From positions 1 to 6,797 of the forward strand of contig JALNVY010000134.1 of assembly GCA_023231165.1 (NCBI GenBank): a DNA stretch of 6,797 nucleotides, read 5' to 3'. Below the pieces are notes generated by a model. It did not search any database, had not been told where the DNA came from, and was given only the letters and a program-made list of their open reading frames with translations. Below are positions 1 to 5,395 of this stretch, one piece after another. Each line of letters starts with the position of its first letter. Positions within the stretch are counted from its first letter, which is position 1. The DNA is from Syntrophales bacterium (lineage in GTDB: Bacteria > Desulfobacterota > Syntrophia > Syntrophales > UBA8958). The position numbers and the translations under genes are program-made.

Positions 1-2
1 CC

Positions 3-389
3 GGAACCGCATTTTACCTGTTGTCTATTGGTTTGGCTGTTGGGGCGCTGTTTAATTTGTATCATGACCATAAACCGGAGACTACCATTTGGGGAATTGT
101 CATCGCCACTATATCAATCTCAGTTATGTGGATACTGATTCGTTACAAAGTGAAGGTGGGGAGGCAGCTTCATTCCGAGGCCATTCTTGCCGATGCAAAT
201 TGCAGTCGGGTCTGCCTTTGGCTATCCTGTGCATTGTTGCTTGCCAGCGCAGGATATGAACTTACAGGCATCGGAGGTATTGATGCTGCCGGAGCCATTA
301 TGATTGCCATATTTTCATTTCGTGAGGGCCGGGAGTCCTTTGAGAAGGCCAGGGGTGAGACCTGTCATTGCGATAGATGTGGAAAATGA
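3..389 (+). CDS. CDF-type cation transporter, 3' part (5' end outside window)
   Basis: The reading frame is open to the left edge, so the true start lies outside; the visible 128 residues are the C-terminal part of a membrane protein. Hydrophobic segments lie near visible residues 4-20, 29-47, 70-86 and 92-104. The stretch HSEAILADANC (from visible residue 57), followed by a helix, YELTGIGGIDAAGA and FSFREGRESFEKARG, is characteristic of the cation diffusion facilitator (cation efflux) family. These are inner-membrane proteins that exchange divalent metal ions for protons. The protein ends soon after the last membrane helix, without the usual cytoplasmic dimerisation domain, and carries a short Cys/His tail, CHCDRC, which could bind metal. 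A gene with a CopZ-N-like iron-sulfur motif follows 31 bases later, which fits a metal-handling pair. The metal cannot be told from the sequence. Family assignment is good; the substrate is unknown. Confidence 0.8.
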   Translation, partial: GTAFYLLSIGLAVGALFNLYHDHKPETTIWGIVIATISISVMWILIRYKVKVGRQLHSEAILADANCSRVCLWLSCALLLASAGYELTGIGGIDAAGAIMIAIFSFREGRESFEKARGETCHCDRCGK

Positions 390-424
390 AAGATGATCAT
401 AAAGATGAAATGGGGAAGCTATGA
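386..424 (+). other. 12-codon mini-ORF bridging two genes by ATGA overlaps
   Basis: An ATG at 386 overlaps the transporter stop (ATGA at 386-389). It opens a 12-codon frame, MKDDHKDEMGKL, whose TGA (422-424) overlaps the ATG at 421 of the next ORF in a second ATGA. The arrangement could pass ribosomes from the transporter gene to the small iron-sulfur gene. It could also be the remains of an original N-terminus of that damaged gene. There is no strong ribosome binding site, and chance is possible. Confidence 0.2.
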
Positions 425-577
425 TTGAAATTCATTCAGATTCCCAGGGGAGCAATGAATTCAAAGATTACGATCTTGTATGCTATTGTTTTGGATATAC
501 GAGGAAAGACATCGAAAAAGATTCTGCTGAATTGCGTTTGTAATGAAGCGAATCATCGGATATGTTGTTCTGCAAAT
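421..577 (+). pseudogene. CopZ-N/BFD-like iron-sulfur small protein, truncated and frameshifted
   Basis: From the ATG at 421, a 40-codon frame runs to TAA at 541-543. It contains YDLVCYCFGYTRKDIEKDSAE, with Cys21-x-Cys23-Phe24. This is the hallmark start of the small [2Fe-2S] domain found in the N-terminal part of CopZ and in BFD-like ferredoxins. Family members run on for about 30-40 residues to a second cluster, roughly Cys-x-Cys-x8-Cys-Cys. Here the first frame stops too early. In the frame one base ahead, the DNA reads NCVCNEANHRICC (530-568), with Cys-x-Cys-x7-Cys-Cys, very like the missing second half. The simplest reading is a gene that lost about 20 internal codons and its frame. Alternatively the 40-residue product is real and the second motif is a coincidence. 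GGGGAAG (412-418) is a start-proximal purine tract, but its spacing is short. A gene of this kind next to a CDF transporter suits metal delivery or sensing. Confidence 0.5.
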
Positions 578-630
578 ACGGATCTTCTATCTGTCTTCAT
601 CTATAGATTAATAATGCCCATACGGTGGCT

Positions 631-659
631 ATTGGTCTTGTTTGATTAAAAAGATCAAT
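631..659 (+). terminator. Possible hairpin after the metal-handling gene pair
   Basis: ATTGGTCTT (631-639) pairs with AAGATCAAT (651-659) over nine positions, one of them a G-U wobble, around an 11-base loop. It lies between the small iron-sulfur remnant and the toxin-like remnant, where a transcript end would be expected. The stem is AT-rich and no clear U-run follows, so a classical intrinsic terminator is not well supported. Confidence 0.25.
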
Positions 660-724
660 AACGTAATCTTTACCCTTACACGCGCTACATTATCTGTTGT
701 ACTCATATGTATGGATGGAATGAG

Positions 725-1017
725 ATGAGCAGTAAAGGGAGAAGCAGAATCCTTATCATTGCCGGACCAAAGGAAGACTACGTTTGCCGAGGAGTTTCTG
801 CCTAACGAGGCCGACTGCCCTATTTTTGTTAACGCGGACTTGATTGCCCCTTGGTTCTCCCCCTTTGACCCGGAACGGGTCGCAATTAAGGCCGGACGGC
901 TAATGTTGGAGGAAATATTTGACCATATTAGCCGGGGAGAAAGCTTTGCCTTTGAAACAACCCTGAATGGCCAGAGCTATGCTCGGCACATTACCGAACC
1001 TGATTAAGAAGGGGTGA
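725..1017 (+). pseudogene. Zeta-toxin-like / COG4185 P-loop kinase gene, destroyed at Walker A and internally deleted
   Basis: The ATG at 725 opens MSSKGRSRILIIAGP, the usual start of COG4185/zeta-toxin-family P-loop proteins, which continues as GPNGAGKTT in intact members. Here the frame breaks right after GP. The match resumes one frame over as KTTFAEEFLPNEADC, NADLIAPWFSPFDPERVAI, AGRLMLEEIFDHI and SFAFETTLNGQSYARHI, ending at TAA 1005-1007. The sequence between GP and KTT is 8 bases shorter than intact coding would be, so most of the Walker A loop is gone. After ARHI, about 100 expected C-terminal residues are missing. A third frame gives NLIKKG followed by TGA (997-1017), which resembles a normal tail of such proteins. 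NADLI and ETT correspond to conserved substrate and base-binding stretches. Intact relatives are predicted ATP-dependent kinases, of which classical zeta toxins phosphorylate UDP-N-acetylglucosamine. This copy cannot bind ATP normally. A GGA run at 715-717 is the only hint of a ribosome binding site. Confidence 0.8.
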
Positions 1018-1021
1018 ATCA

Positions 1022-1207
1022 ATGAGTGCGAAGAAAATTATTGTCCCTGATCAAAAAAGGGATCGCGATCCTGATTTTGTCAATGCAGAGATTGCACTAA
1101 AACGAGCGGCCCAAAAAGCACGACTACGAGCCTTACAGGCAGGTATCGGAGTCATTGTTGTTCAGGACGGTCGGATCATTGAGGAACGACCGGATAAGGC
1201 CATTTGA
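1022..1207 (+). CDS. 61-residue partner protein of the zeta-toxin-like gene (putative antitoxin-like)
   Basis: An intact ORF begins with ATG five bases after the inferred toxin tail stop. AAGGGG (1009-1014) lies seven bases ahead of the start, a good ribosome binding site. The product is small and highly charged: a Lys/Arg/Asp-rich first third, an Ala/Arg-rich likely helix (residues about 23-42, ALKRAAQKARLRALQAG), and a hydrophobic strand leading to IVVQDGRIIEERPD. Small proteins with a similar helix and a 'V..DG.I' ending are commonly encoded directly after COG4185-type P-loop genes. A role as antitoxin or partner is inferred from that position and is not demonstrated. There is no signal peptide, membrane segment or recognisable DNA-binding fold. 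Its frame is undamaged although its neighbour is not, so it is either an orphan under selection or simply a short target not yet mutated. Confidence 0.65.
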   Translation: MSAKKIIVPDQKRDRDPDFVNAEIALKRAAQKARLRALQAGIGVIVVQDGRIIEERPDKAI

Positions 1208-1216
1208 GCTTGTTAA

Positions 1217-1231
1217 ATAACATGATGTTAT
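1217..1231. repeat. Perfect 15-base palindrome after the antitoxin-like gene
   Basis: ATAACAT-G-ATGTTAT has two perfect 7-base arms around one base and starts ten bases after the stop of the 61-residue gene. One base is too short for an RNA hairpin loop, no U-run follows and the arms are AT-rich. It therefore looks more like a protein-binding dyad than a terminator. No gene start is next to it, so an operator role is speculative. Confidence 0.35.
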
Positions 1232-1697
1232 AGTGGGCGTCGCCTCAACTTGGCATCTTGGTAGATCTATTTTTTGTCATTGCATAGATCCACAACAACA
1301 AATACAAGTCCTCACATAGATAAATTTGGCGAGCCAATGAATTCCATTGGAAAGCGCGCATACACCTGAAAGCCAATTTTTCCCTTTTGGAGTAGATCCG
1401 CTCCTTCCTTGAAATGTTTGCTTGATATTTCTTTTTTATCATGCAAGATTACAAGCAGTTATCTCTATTTCTAATGCTGCTCAAAAGCAAATTACTTTGT
1501 CGAGAGAGTTGCGCCTCCTTTGGCTAACGTTAAATGTACAGCTATGTAATGAGAGGGGTGGCAGTGAGGAATTGAGCTAGATAGAAAACAGATTACAGCA
1601 TATCCAAACAGTGCAAATACTTATCATCATCCTGGCTGACTGGAACAGATCACCGAAAACGATTTTTAAGCTGTAAAATATCCAGCCTGATTGTTCG

Positions 1698-1757
1698 GGG
1701 TTAGGGCGTCAGTTCAAATGTTGATGACGACACTCTCTGCCAGCACTGACCTGACCC
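1698..1757. repeat. Imperfect inverted repeat downstream of the barrel gene
   Basis: GGGT and GTCAGT (1698-1701, 1708-1713) are mirrored by ACTGAC and ACCC (1745-1750, 1754-1757), with an unequal internal loop and about 31 bases between the arms. It lies 56-115 bases past the stop of the minus-strand outer-membrane gene. It could be part of a transcript 3' structure, but it is not a classical terminator. Confidence 0.2.
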
Positions 1758-1812
1758 GTAGGAAGTCGTCCGCAATAGCGTAATCCTATCTTTGTTGCTT
1801 TTGCCTAATCTC

Positions 1813-2994
1813 CTAAAAGGAAAATTCCAAGCCCGCGGTGCCTCCGTGAAAAAGCACGTGGGACCCGGAATTCACGCCGAGCACAGACACAGTGGTTGGA
1901 GAACTTGTAGAATAGGTCTCCTGTATCTGTCCGGGCGCCAAAGCGACGCCTGCGAGCCAGAGCACCTCATAGCCAAGCTTTATCGTAATCCTACTGGTAA
2001 CTTGATATTTGCATTGCAAGCCGGCTTCGCTAACGAAGGCGGGATGGTCGGTCGAAGCGCCCGCGTTGTACATGACCTTTGCGATGCTCACCTCCGTTGA
2101 CACTGATGCATGGTTCCAATACCCCCCGACCTTTATCAGTCCGTTGAGGGAAAAGCGGCCACGCTCTAATAATTTCCCTTCCACACCGATCTGGAAACCA
2201 TAGAGATTGTTTGTAGCACTTGTATTCCAGAAGGGGGGATATTCCGGAGCCGGGATGCCGGTCGTAATCTGCGCGACATCGTAAAGAGTGGACTCCGGAT
2301 CGGTGTTCTTCCATGTGGGTTTAAAACGATCCGCGGGCGGGATATTGCCTTGAAGGTTTTCATGCAGCTGGAGCCAACGAAATCCGGCGAGTATAATTAT
2401 CCGGTTGGAGAATTTCTTCTGCACGTTGATTTCCGCATTGTAAAGTTCCGTGGAGTAGTCCCATGTCATTGACTGGTATGCAAAATCCTGAGTCTGAAAA
2501 AAGCCTCCGGGAGACCGCATTACCAGCCAGTTTAGCGGATCATCCGGCCCAATGGTCTGGGTGGAGTTCCAGTTGCCGATGTGAAAAAAAGCTACTGATA
2601 GATCGTGGCTGGCATCGACATGGTAAGCCGCGCCCAGCCTGAATCCGGGAGCAAAACCCTGCTTAAGATCGGTGCTGTTAAGAGCCGGAGCGCCAGGTGT
2701 GGCCGGAACGTCTGGGAAGAAACGTGCGGTGCCCGGTACTCGTTCAACAAGCTGAAAATTGGCCGTACCGACACGTTCAAAGACGAGCGCTTCCACAGAA
2801 ACGGTCCATCGCGAAGGTTTGGACGACCGGGAGGGATCCGTATCTTTCCCCTGCTGGTTTACTTGCTGCTGAGTGCCTATAAGTGCTCCTCCAAGAGCAC
2901 CCGCTTGTGTATCAGCTCCGCTGATAGTGGCAGCATAGGAAAACAAAGGCAGAAATAAAATACTAATTAAGACGGACAATATTATCTTTTTCAT
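1813..2994 (-). CDS. Outer-membrane beta-barrel protein (BBP7-like barrel)
   Basis: The 393-residue product begins MKKIILSVLISILFLPLFSYA, a lysine-rich start, hydrophobic core and SYA cleavage site near residues 19-21, so it is exported by Sec. After a Gln/Ser-rich linker, RWTVSVEALVFER opens a series of alternating amphipathic strands with aromatic ends. These include FRLGAAYHV, LSVAFFHIGNW, ELYNAEINVQKKF, IIILAGFRWLQLHE, NNLYGFQIGVEGKL (from residue 262), and a last strand GLEFSF. The final Phe and aromatic pattern are the usual BAM recognition signal for outer-membrane barrels. The 'LYNAE...AGFRW..L.E...NNLYGFQIG' pattern resembles BBP7-like outer-membrane proteins; the substrate or function is unknown. 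I chose the ATG at 2992-2994 because it gives a clean signal peptide. A GTG at 3007-3009 would add five hydrophobic residues, but it overlaps the AAGGAG (3009-3014). That AAGGAG sits 14 bases ahead of the ATG, which is rather far. The gene stands alone, with its own likely promoter. Confidence 0.85.
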   Translation of the reverse strand: MKKIILSVLISILFLPLFSYAATISGADTQAGALGGALIGTQQQVNQQGKDTDPSRSSKPSRWTVSVEALVFERVGTANFQLVERVPGTARFFPDVPATPGAPALNSTDLKQGFAPGFRLGAAYHVDASHDLSVAFFHIGNWNSTQTIGPDDPLNWLVMRSPGGFFQTQDFAYQSMTWDYSTELYNAEINVQKKFSNRIIILAGFRWLQLHENLQGNIPPADRFKPTWKNTDPESTLYDVAQITTGIPAPEYPPFWNTSATNNLYGFQIGVEGKLLERGRFSLNGLIKVGGYWNHASVSTEVSIAKVMYNAGASTDHPAFVSEAGLQCKYQVTSRITIKLGYEVLWLAGVALAPGQIQETYSTSSPTTVSVLGVNSGSHVLFHGGTAGLEFSF

Positions 2995-3023
2995 TAATAA
3001 AAATAGCACTCCTTTGCAATATA

Positions 3024-3044
3024 TCCTATCAAAGAGGGATAGGA
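3024..3044 (-). other. Leader hairpin just upstream of the barrel gene's ribosome binding site
   Basis: TCCTATC (3024-3030) and GATAGGA (3038-3044) form a perfect 7-base stem with a 7-base loop. In the minus-strand transcript it lies ten bases ahead of AAGGAG. Such a stem could protect the mRNA 5' region or influence ribosome access. Confidence 0.35.
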
Positions 3045-3072
3045 AAGCAAACGCCCCTTTCGCATTGACCTG

Positions 3073-3085
3073 CGGACAGCGTCCG
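3073..3085 (-). other. Second small hairpin in the barrel gene leader
   Basis: CGGAC (3073-3077) and GTCCG (3081-3085) form a perfect GC-rich 5-base stem with a 3-base loop. It falls inside the predicted leader, between the TATAAT box and the other hairpin. It is short enough to be chance. Confidence 0.25.
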
Positions 3086-3111
3086 TGTAATCGAAACGTA
3101 CAGATTGTTGG

Positions 3112-3140
3112 ATTATAGCTAGTTTTATTGAAAATGAATA
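3112..3140 (-). promoter_or_regulatory. Likely sigma-70 promoter of the barrel gene
   Basis: On the minus strand there is a perfect TATAAT at 3117-3112, within an AT-rich stretch. The hexamer 17 bases upstream (TATTCA, 3140-3135) matches the -35 consensus at only three of six positions. Transcription would start near 3105, giving a leader of about 110 nt. No other good -10 box is seen between here and the gene. Confidence 0.45.
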
Positions 3141-3231
3141 TTGAAATGTTTTCAGTCAGAAATTAAGATGATTTCTTACAGGGACCAGCTTTATTCCAAA
3201 TACAAATCGATAACCACCGGATGCTGAGGGA

Positions 3232-3301
3232 TTATTGAATCCCGGTCGAAACATGCGACTTTTGACGCATTGTTCATGCTCGCCCTGACTTTATTGAATC
3301 C
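3232..3301. repeat. Pair of 11-base direct repeats at the end of the exporter gene
   Basis: TTATTGAATCC occurs at 3232-3242 and again at 3291-3301, separated by 48 bases. The second copy holds the stop codon and last codons of the EamA exporter gene. This may be a small duplication or chance in AT-rich DNA. Confidence 0.35.
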
Positions 3302-4205
3302 TTCCCAACCGGCGGGTTCTCAGGATAGCGATGGCGCTCAGGAAACCTATCCCGGACAGAATCAAAATGATCCCGGCGGTCTCCCGTAAGGACGGGATTT
3401 CGCCAAGCTGGAGGGCAGCGGCGACGATGGCAATCACTGGTGTAGCGAGGGTGCCCATCGTCGCCATCCCCGCCGGAACCCTTTCCAGGATGTAAAACCA
3501 GAGCAGGAAGGCGATGATGCTCACAAAAATGACATTATAGGACAAAGCGACAATGAATACCGGGGTCCACTGAATGGGAGGCGCCGGCAGGATAAGAGAA
3601 ATAATTATCAGTGGTACCGCACCATATATCATCTGCCAGGTCGTGACCGAGAGGAGGTCGAACTCCCGACTTCGCCTCATGATCCGGGTGACGATGGCGC
3701 TTCCCGCCCAGGATACTCCCGCGAGGACCGCAAAGATGCTTGACCAGAGCTTAACCCCGACGGCATGAAAATCCACCATCAGCCCCAGACCTGTGAAGGC
3801 AAGGATTACGGCCAGCCAGTCCAGCCCCCTCATTTTTTCGCCCAGTATAGGCCAGGCAAGGAGAATAACCCAGAACGGCATGGTGTACAGGAGGATGGCC
3901 GTCTTCCCCGCCCCGCCGTTGACCAGGGCCCACACGGGAAGGCCGAGCCCAAAGGTAGTGGAAAGCAATCCCAAAAGCACGGTCCACTTCACCTGCCGTG
4001 GGCGGACGGGCTTTTTTGACCAGAGCAGAATGATGAATAGGAAGGCAGCAGCCAGAGCTACCCGGATGGCCGCAAATACGAAGGGATCGCAGAAGCGGAG
4101 CCCTTCCTTCATAACCACCCAGTTATAACCCCAGATCACGCTCAAGAAGGCGAGGGCAAGAAAAGGTTTCCCGCTACTGGTTGCTGCTGTTGTCTTGGCA
4201 CTCAT
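3291..4205 (-). CDS. EamA/DMT-superfamily transporter (putative metabolite exporter)
   Basis: The 304-residue protein is almost entirely hydrophobic, with about ten predicted membrane helices. Two EamA repeats can be seen: roughly residues 14-146 (starting FLALAFLSVIWGYNWVVMK and including GAGKTAILLYTMPFWVILLA and PILGEKM) and 155-293 (starting LWSSIFAVLAGVSWAGSAI, with YILERVPAGMATMGTLATPVIA and LGEIP). The WG-x-N/W pattern in helix 1, the P-x(3-4)-GE loop near each repeat end and the length of about 300 are standard for DMT-type permeases of the RhaT/YedA/EamA kind. These export amino acids or other small metabolites across the inner membrane. The substrate cannot be read from the sequence. 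It lies 52 bases after the cupin gene in the same direction, so it may share the liv transcript or use a weak promoter of its own. The ribosome binding site is poor (AGGCTCAC ahead of the ATG). Confidence 0.85.
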   Translation of the reverse strand: MSAKTTAATSSGKPFLALAFLSVIWGYNWVVMKEGLRFCDPFVFAAIRVALAAAFLFIILLWSKKPVRPRQVKWTVLLGLLSTTFGLGLPVWALVNGGAGKTAILLYTMPFWVILLAWPILGEKMRGLDWLAVILAFTGLGLMVDFHAVGVKLWSSIFAVLAGVSWAGSAIVTRIMRRSREFDLLSVTTWQMIYGAVPLIIISLILPAPPIQWTPVFIVALSYNVIFVSIIAFLLWFYILERVPAGMATMGTLATPVIAIVAAALQLGEIPSLRETAGIILILSGIGFLSAIAILRTRRLGRIQ

Positions 4206-4213
4206 GAACGGTG

Positions 4214-4242
4214 AGCCTAAAAGATTGAACCCGTGCTGTCAA
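4214..4242 (-). promoter_or_regulatory. Possible promoter of the EamA exporter gene
   Basis: On the minus strand a perfect TTGACA (4242-4237) is followed after exactly 17 bases by TAGGCT (4219-4214), a weak -10 box. Transcription would begin almost at the ATG, giving a nearly leaderless message, which lowers the likelihood. Read-through from the cupin gene is the main alternative. Confidence 0.25.
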
Positions 4243-4257
4243 GATAATCCACAACGT

Positions 4258-4677
4258 TTATTTGTCAGTAAGTTTGTAAGGATAGGTGTCGGCTGGATCG
4301 TAAGGATCGGGGGCGTATTCAAGGACCTGGGCATAGGTCCGGGAGCGGACGGCATGCGCGACACCGGGAGCGATACGGACGCGATCCCCGGTCTTGAGGA
4401 GCGCCATGGTCTTCTCGCCGGTTTGCGGATCTTCGAGGAGGAGTTCGACCTCGCCGGAGATCACATATAAGCGGTCCGTTTTCTTTAGATGATAGTGATG
4501 CCCCCGGTCAACGCCGGTCCGGGGGGAGTCAATGTCCCAGTAAACGATCTGCCGGAAGGAATCGTCTTCGCGGTTGATGATCTGGGCCATCTCACCCTTG
4601 TCGGAGTATATCCTTCTTTCGGCCTCATCCGGGCCGCCAATCGGCAGGGATTCGATAATAACTTTTTCGCCAATCAT
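4258..4677 (-). CDS. Single-domain cupin protein encoded in the liv operon
   Basis: The 139-residue protein is one cupin barrel. Motif 1 is GHHYHLKKTDRLYVISG (residues 59-75), giving the His61/His63 metal-ligand pair with Asp68 where many cupins have Glu. Motif 2 is GDRVRIAPGVAH (97-108), with His108. Three histidines suggest a bound divalent metal, although sugar-epimerase-like (RmlC/FdtA-type and polysaccharide-biosynthesis) cupins share this pattern. The family resemblance does not fix a reaction. I chose the ATG at 4675-4677 because it is one base after the livF stop (TGA-A-ATG) and follows GGGTG at a suitable distance. A longer frame upstream would only overlap livF in another reading frame. 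Tight coupling to a Liv-type importer suggests a role on the imported compound or as a small-molecule sensor; that is inference. No signal peptide: cytoplasmic. Confidence 0.8.
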   Translation of the reverse strand: MIGEKVIIESLPIGGPDEAERRIYSDKGEMAQIINREDDSFRQIVYWDIDSPRTGVDRGHHYHLKKTDRLYVISGEVELLLEDPQTGEKTMALLKTGDRVRIAPGVAHAVRSRTYAQVLEYAPDPYDPADTYPYKLTDK

Positions 4678-4678
4678 T

Positions 4679-5395
4679 TCATACACCCAGATAGGCCCGT
4701 TTGACCCCCTCATCGTTGCGGAGATTTTCCGCCGTATCGGCCATGACGATGCGGCCGGTCTCCATGACATAGCCGCGATGGGCCACCTTCAGGGCCATAT
4801 TGGCGTTTTGTTCCACGAGAAAGATCGTCGTCCCGTTTTCCCGGTTGATCCTCCGGATGATATCGAAGATCAGGCGGACATAGATGGGGGCCAGACCCAG
4901 GGATGGCTCGTCAAGGAGGAGCAGGCGGGGGCGGGCCATAAGGGCCCGGGAGATGGCCAGCATCTGCTGTTCCCCGCCGCTGAGGGTTCCCCCCTGCTGG
5001 TTCCTTCGCTCCGAGAGAATGGGGAAGAGTTCGAAGATATGAGCCATATCCTTTTTGACGCCGTCTCTATCTTTTCTCAGGAAGGCCCCCATATCGAGAT
5101 TCTCCGTGACCGTCAGCCAGGGAAATATCCGGCGGCCCTCGGGTACTTGAGATATGCCCAGGGCCACGATTCCATTGGGACTCATACCTGCGAGGCTCTT
5201 ATCCATAAAGCGGATTTCTCCGGAACGGGGCGGAACGATGCCGGAGATGGACATGAGAGTCGTAGATTTTCCGGCCCCGTTGGCGCCGATAAGGGTAATA
5301 ATCTCCCCCTCGCCCACCTGAAGATTGATGTCCTTCAGGGCCTGGATGTTGCCGTAATAGGTCTGGACATTGATCAGTTCAAGAACATTCGTCAT
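4679..5395 (-). CDS. livF: Liv-type ABC transporter ATP-binding protein LivF
   Basis: One of the two ATPase subunits of a branched-chain amino acid (HAAT-family) ABC importer, acting on the cytoplasmic face. The 238 residues match the normal LivF length. Walker A is GANGAGKST (37-45). The Q-loop region SQVPEGRRIFPWLTVTENL (from 82) carries the PEGRRIFP signature typical of LivF. The ABC signature LSGGEQQMLAISRAL starts at 138 and Walker B is LLLLDEPSLGLAP (158-170). The switch region reads FLVEQNANMAL, with Gln-Asn instead of the common His, as is usual for LivF. The ATG at 5393-5395 lies inside the end of livG (17-base overlap). It has GAGGA (5405-5401) five bases ahead, so translation is probably coupled. 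Substrate range is not determined; relatives also move amides, urea or aromatic acids. Confidence 0.95.
   Translation of the reverse strand: MTNVLELINVQTYYGNIQALKDINLQVGEGEIITLIGANGAGKSTTLMSISGIVPPRSGEIRFMDKSLAGMSPNGIVALGISQVPEGRRIFPWLTVTENLDMGAFLRKDRDGVKKDMAHIFELFPILSERRNQQGGTLSGGEQQMLAISRALMARPRLLLLDEPSLGLAPIYVRLIFDIIRRINRENGTTIFLVEQNANMALKVAHRGYVMETGRIVMADTAENLRNDEGVKRAYLGV

Larger units (their letters stand above)
1208..1812. other. About 600 bases without a convincing gene
   Basis: This stretch is AT-rich and separates the toxin-like remnant from the outer-membrane protein gene. A minus-strand frame (1245-1442, 65 codons) and a plus-strand frame open from about 1413 to 1578 exist. Neither has a good start, ribosome binding site or family resemblance. 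Two inverted repeats are listed separately (1217-1231 and 1698-1757). I see no tRNA, transposase motif or terminal repeats. It may be decayed accessory DNA. Confidence 0.6.

Noticed and set aside
425..649. 74-codon plus-strand frame from 425
   Set aside because: Only its NCVCNEANHRICC part is meaningful, as the out-of-frame second half of the iron-sulfur remnant. The rest is low-complexity hydrophobic sequence with no start signal.
1060..1071. 12-base palindrome GGATCGCGATCC inside the 61-residue gene
   Set aside because: It lies within coding sequence for a charged KRDRDPD stretch, so codon content explains it.
1245..1442. 65-codon minus-strand frame in the gap
   Set aside because: No ribosome binding site and no recognisable family; it is in AT-rich sequence where such frames arise by chance. 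It cannot be fully excluded.
3765..4128. Overlapping plus-strand frames opposite the EamA exporter
   Set aside because: Antisense to a well-supported membrane protein gene; they lack any recognisable domain.
4678..4770. Longer cupin start extending 31 residues into livF
   Set aside because: It would overlap livF out of frame; the extra residues have no cupin character, and the ATG at 4677 gives a tight stop-start junction.
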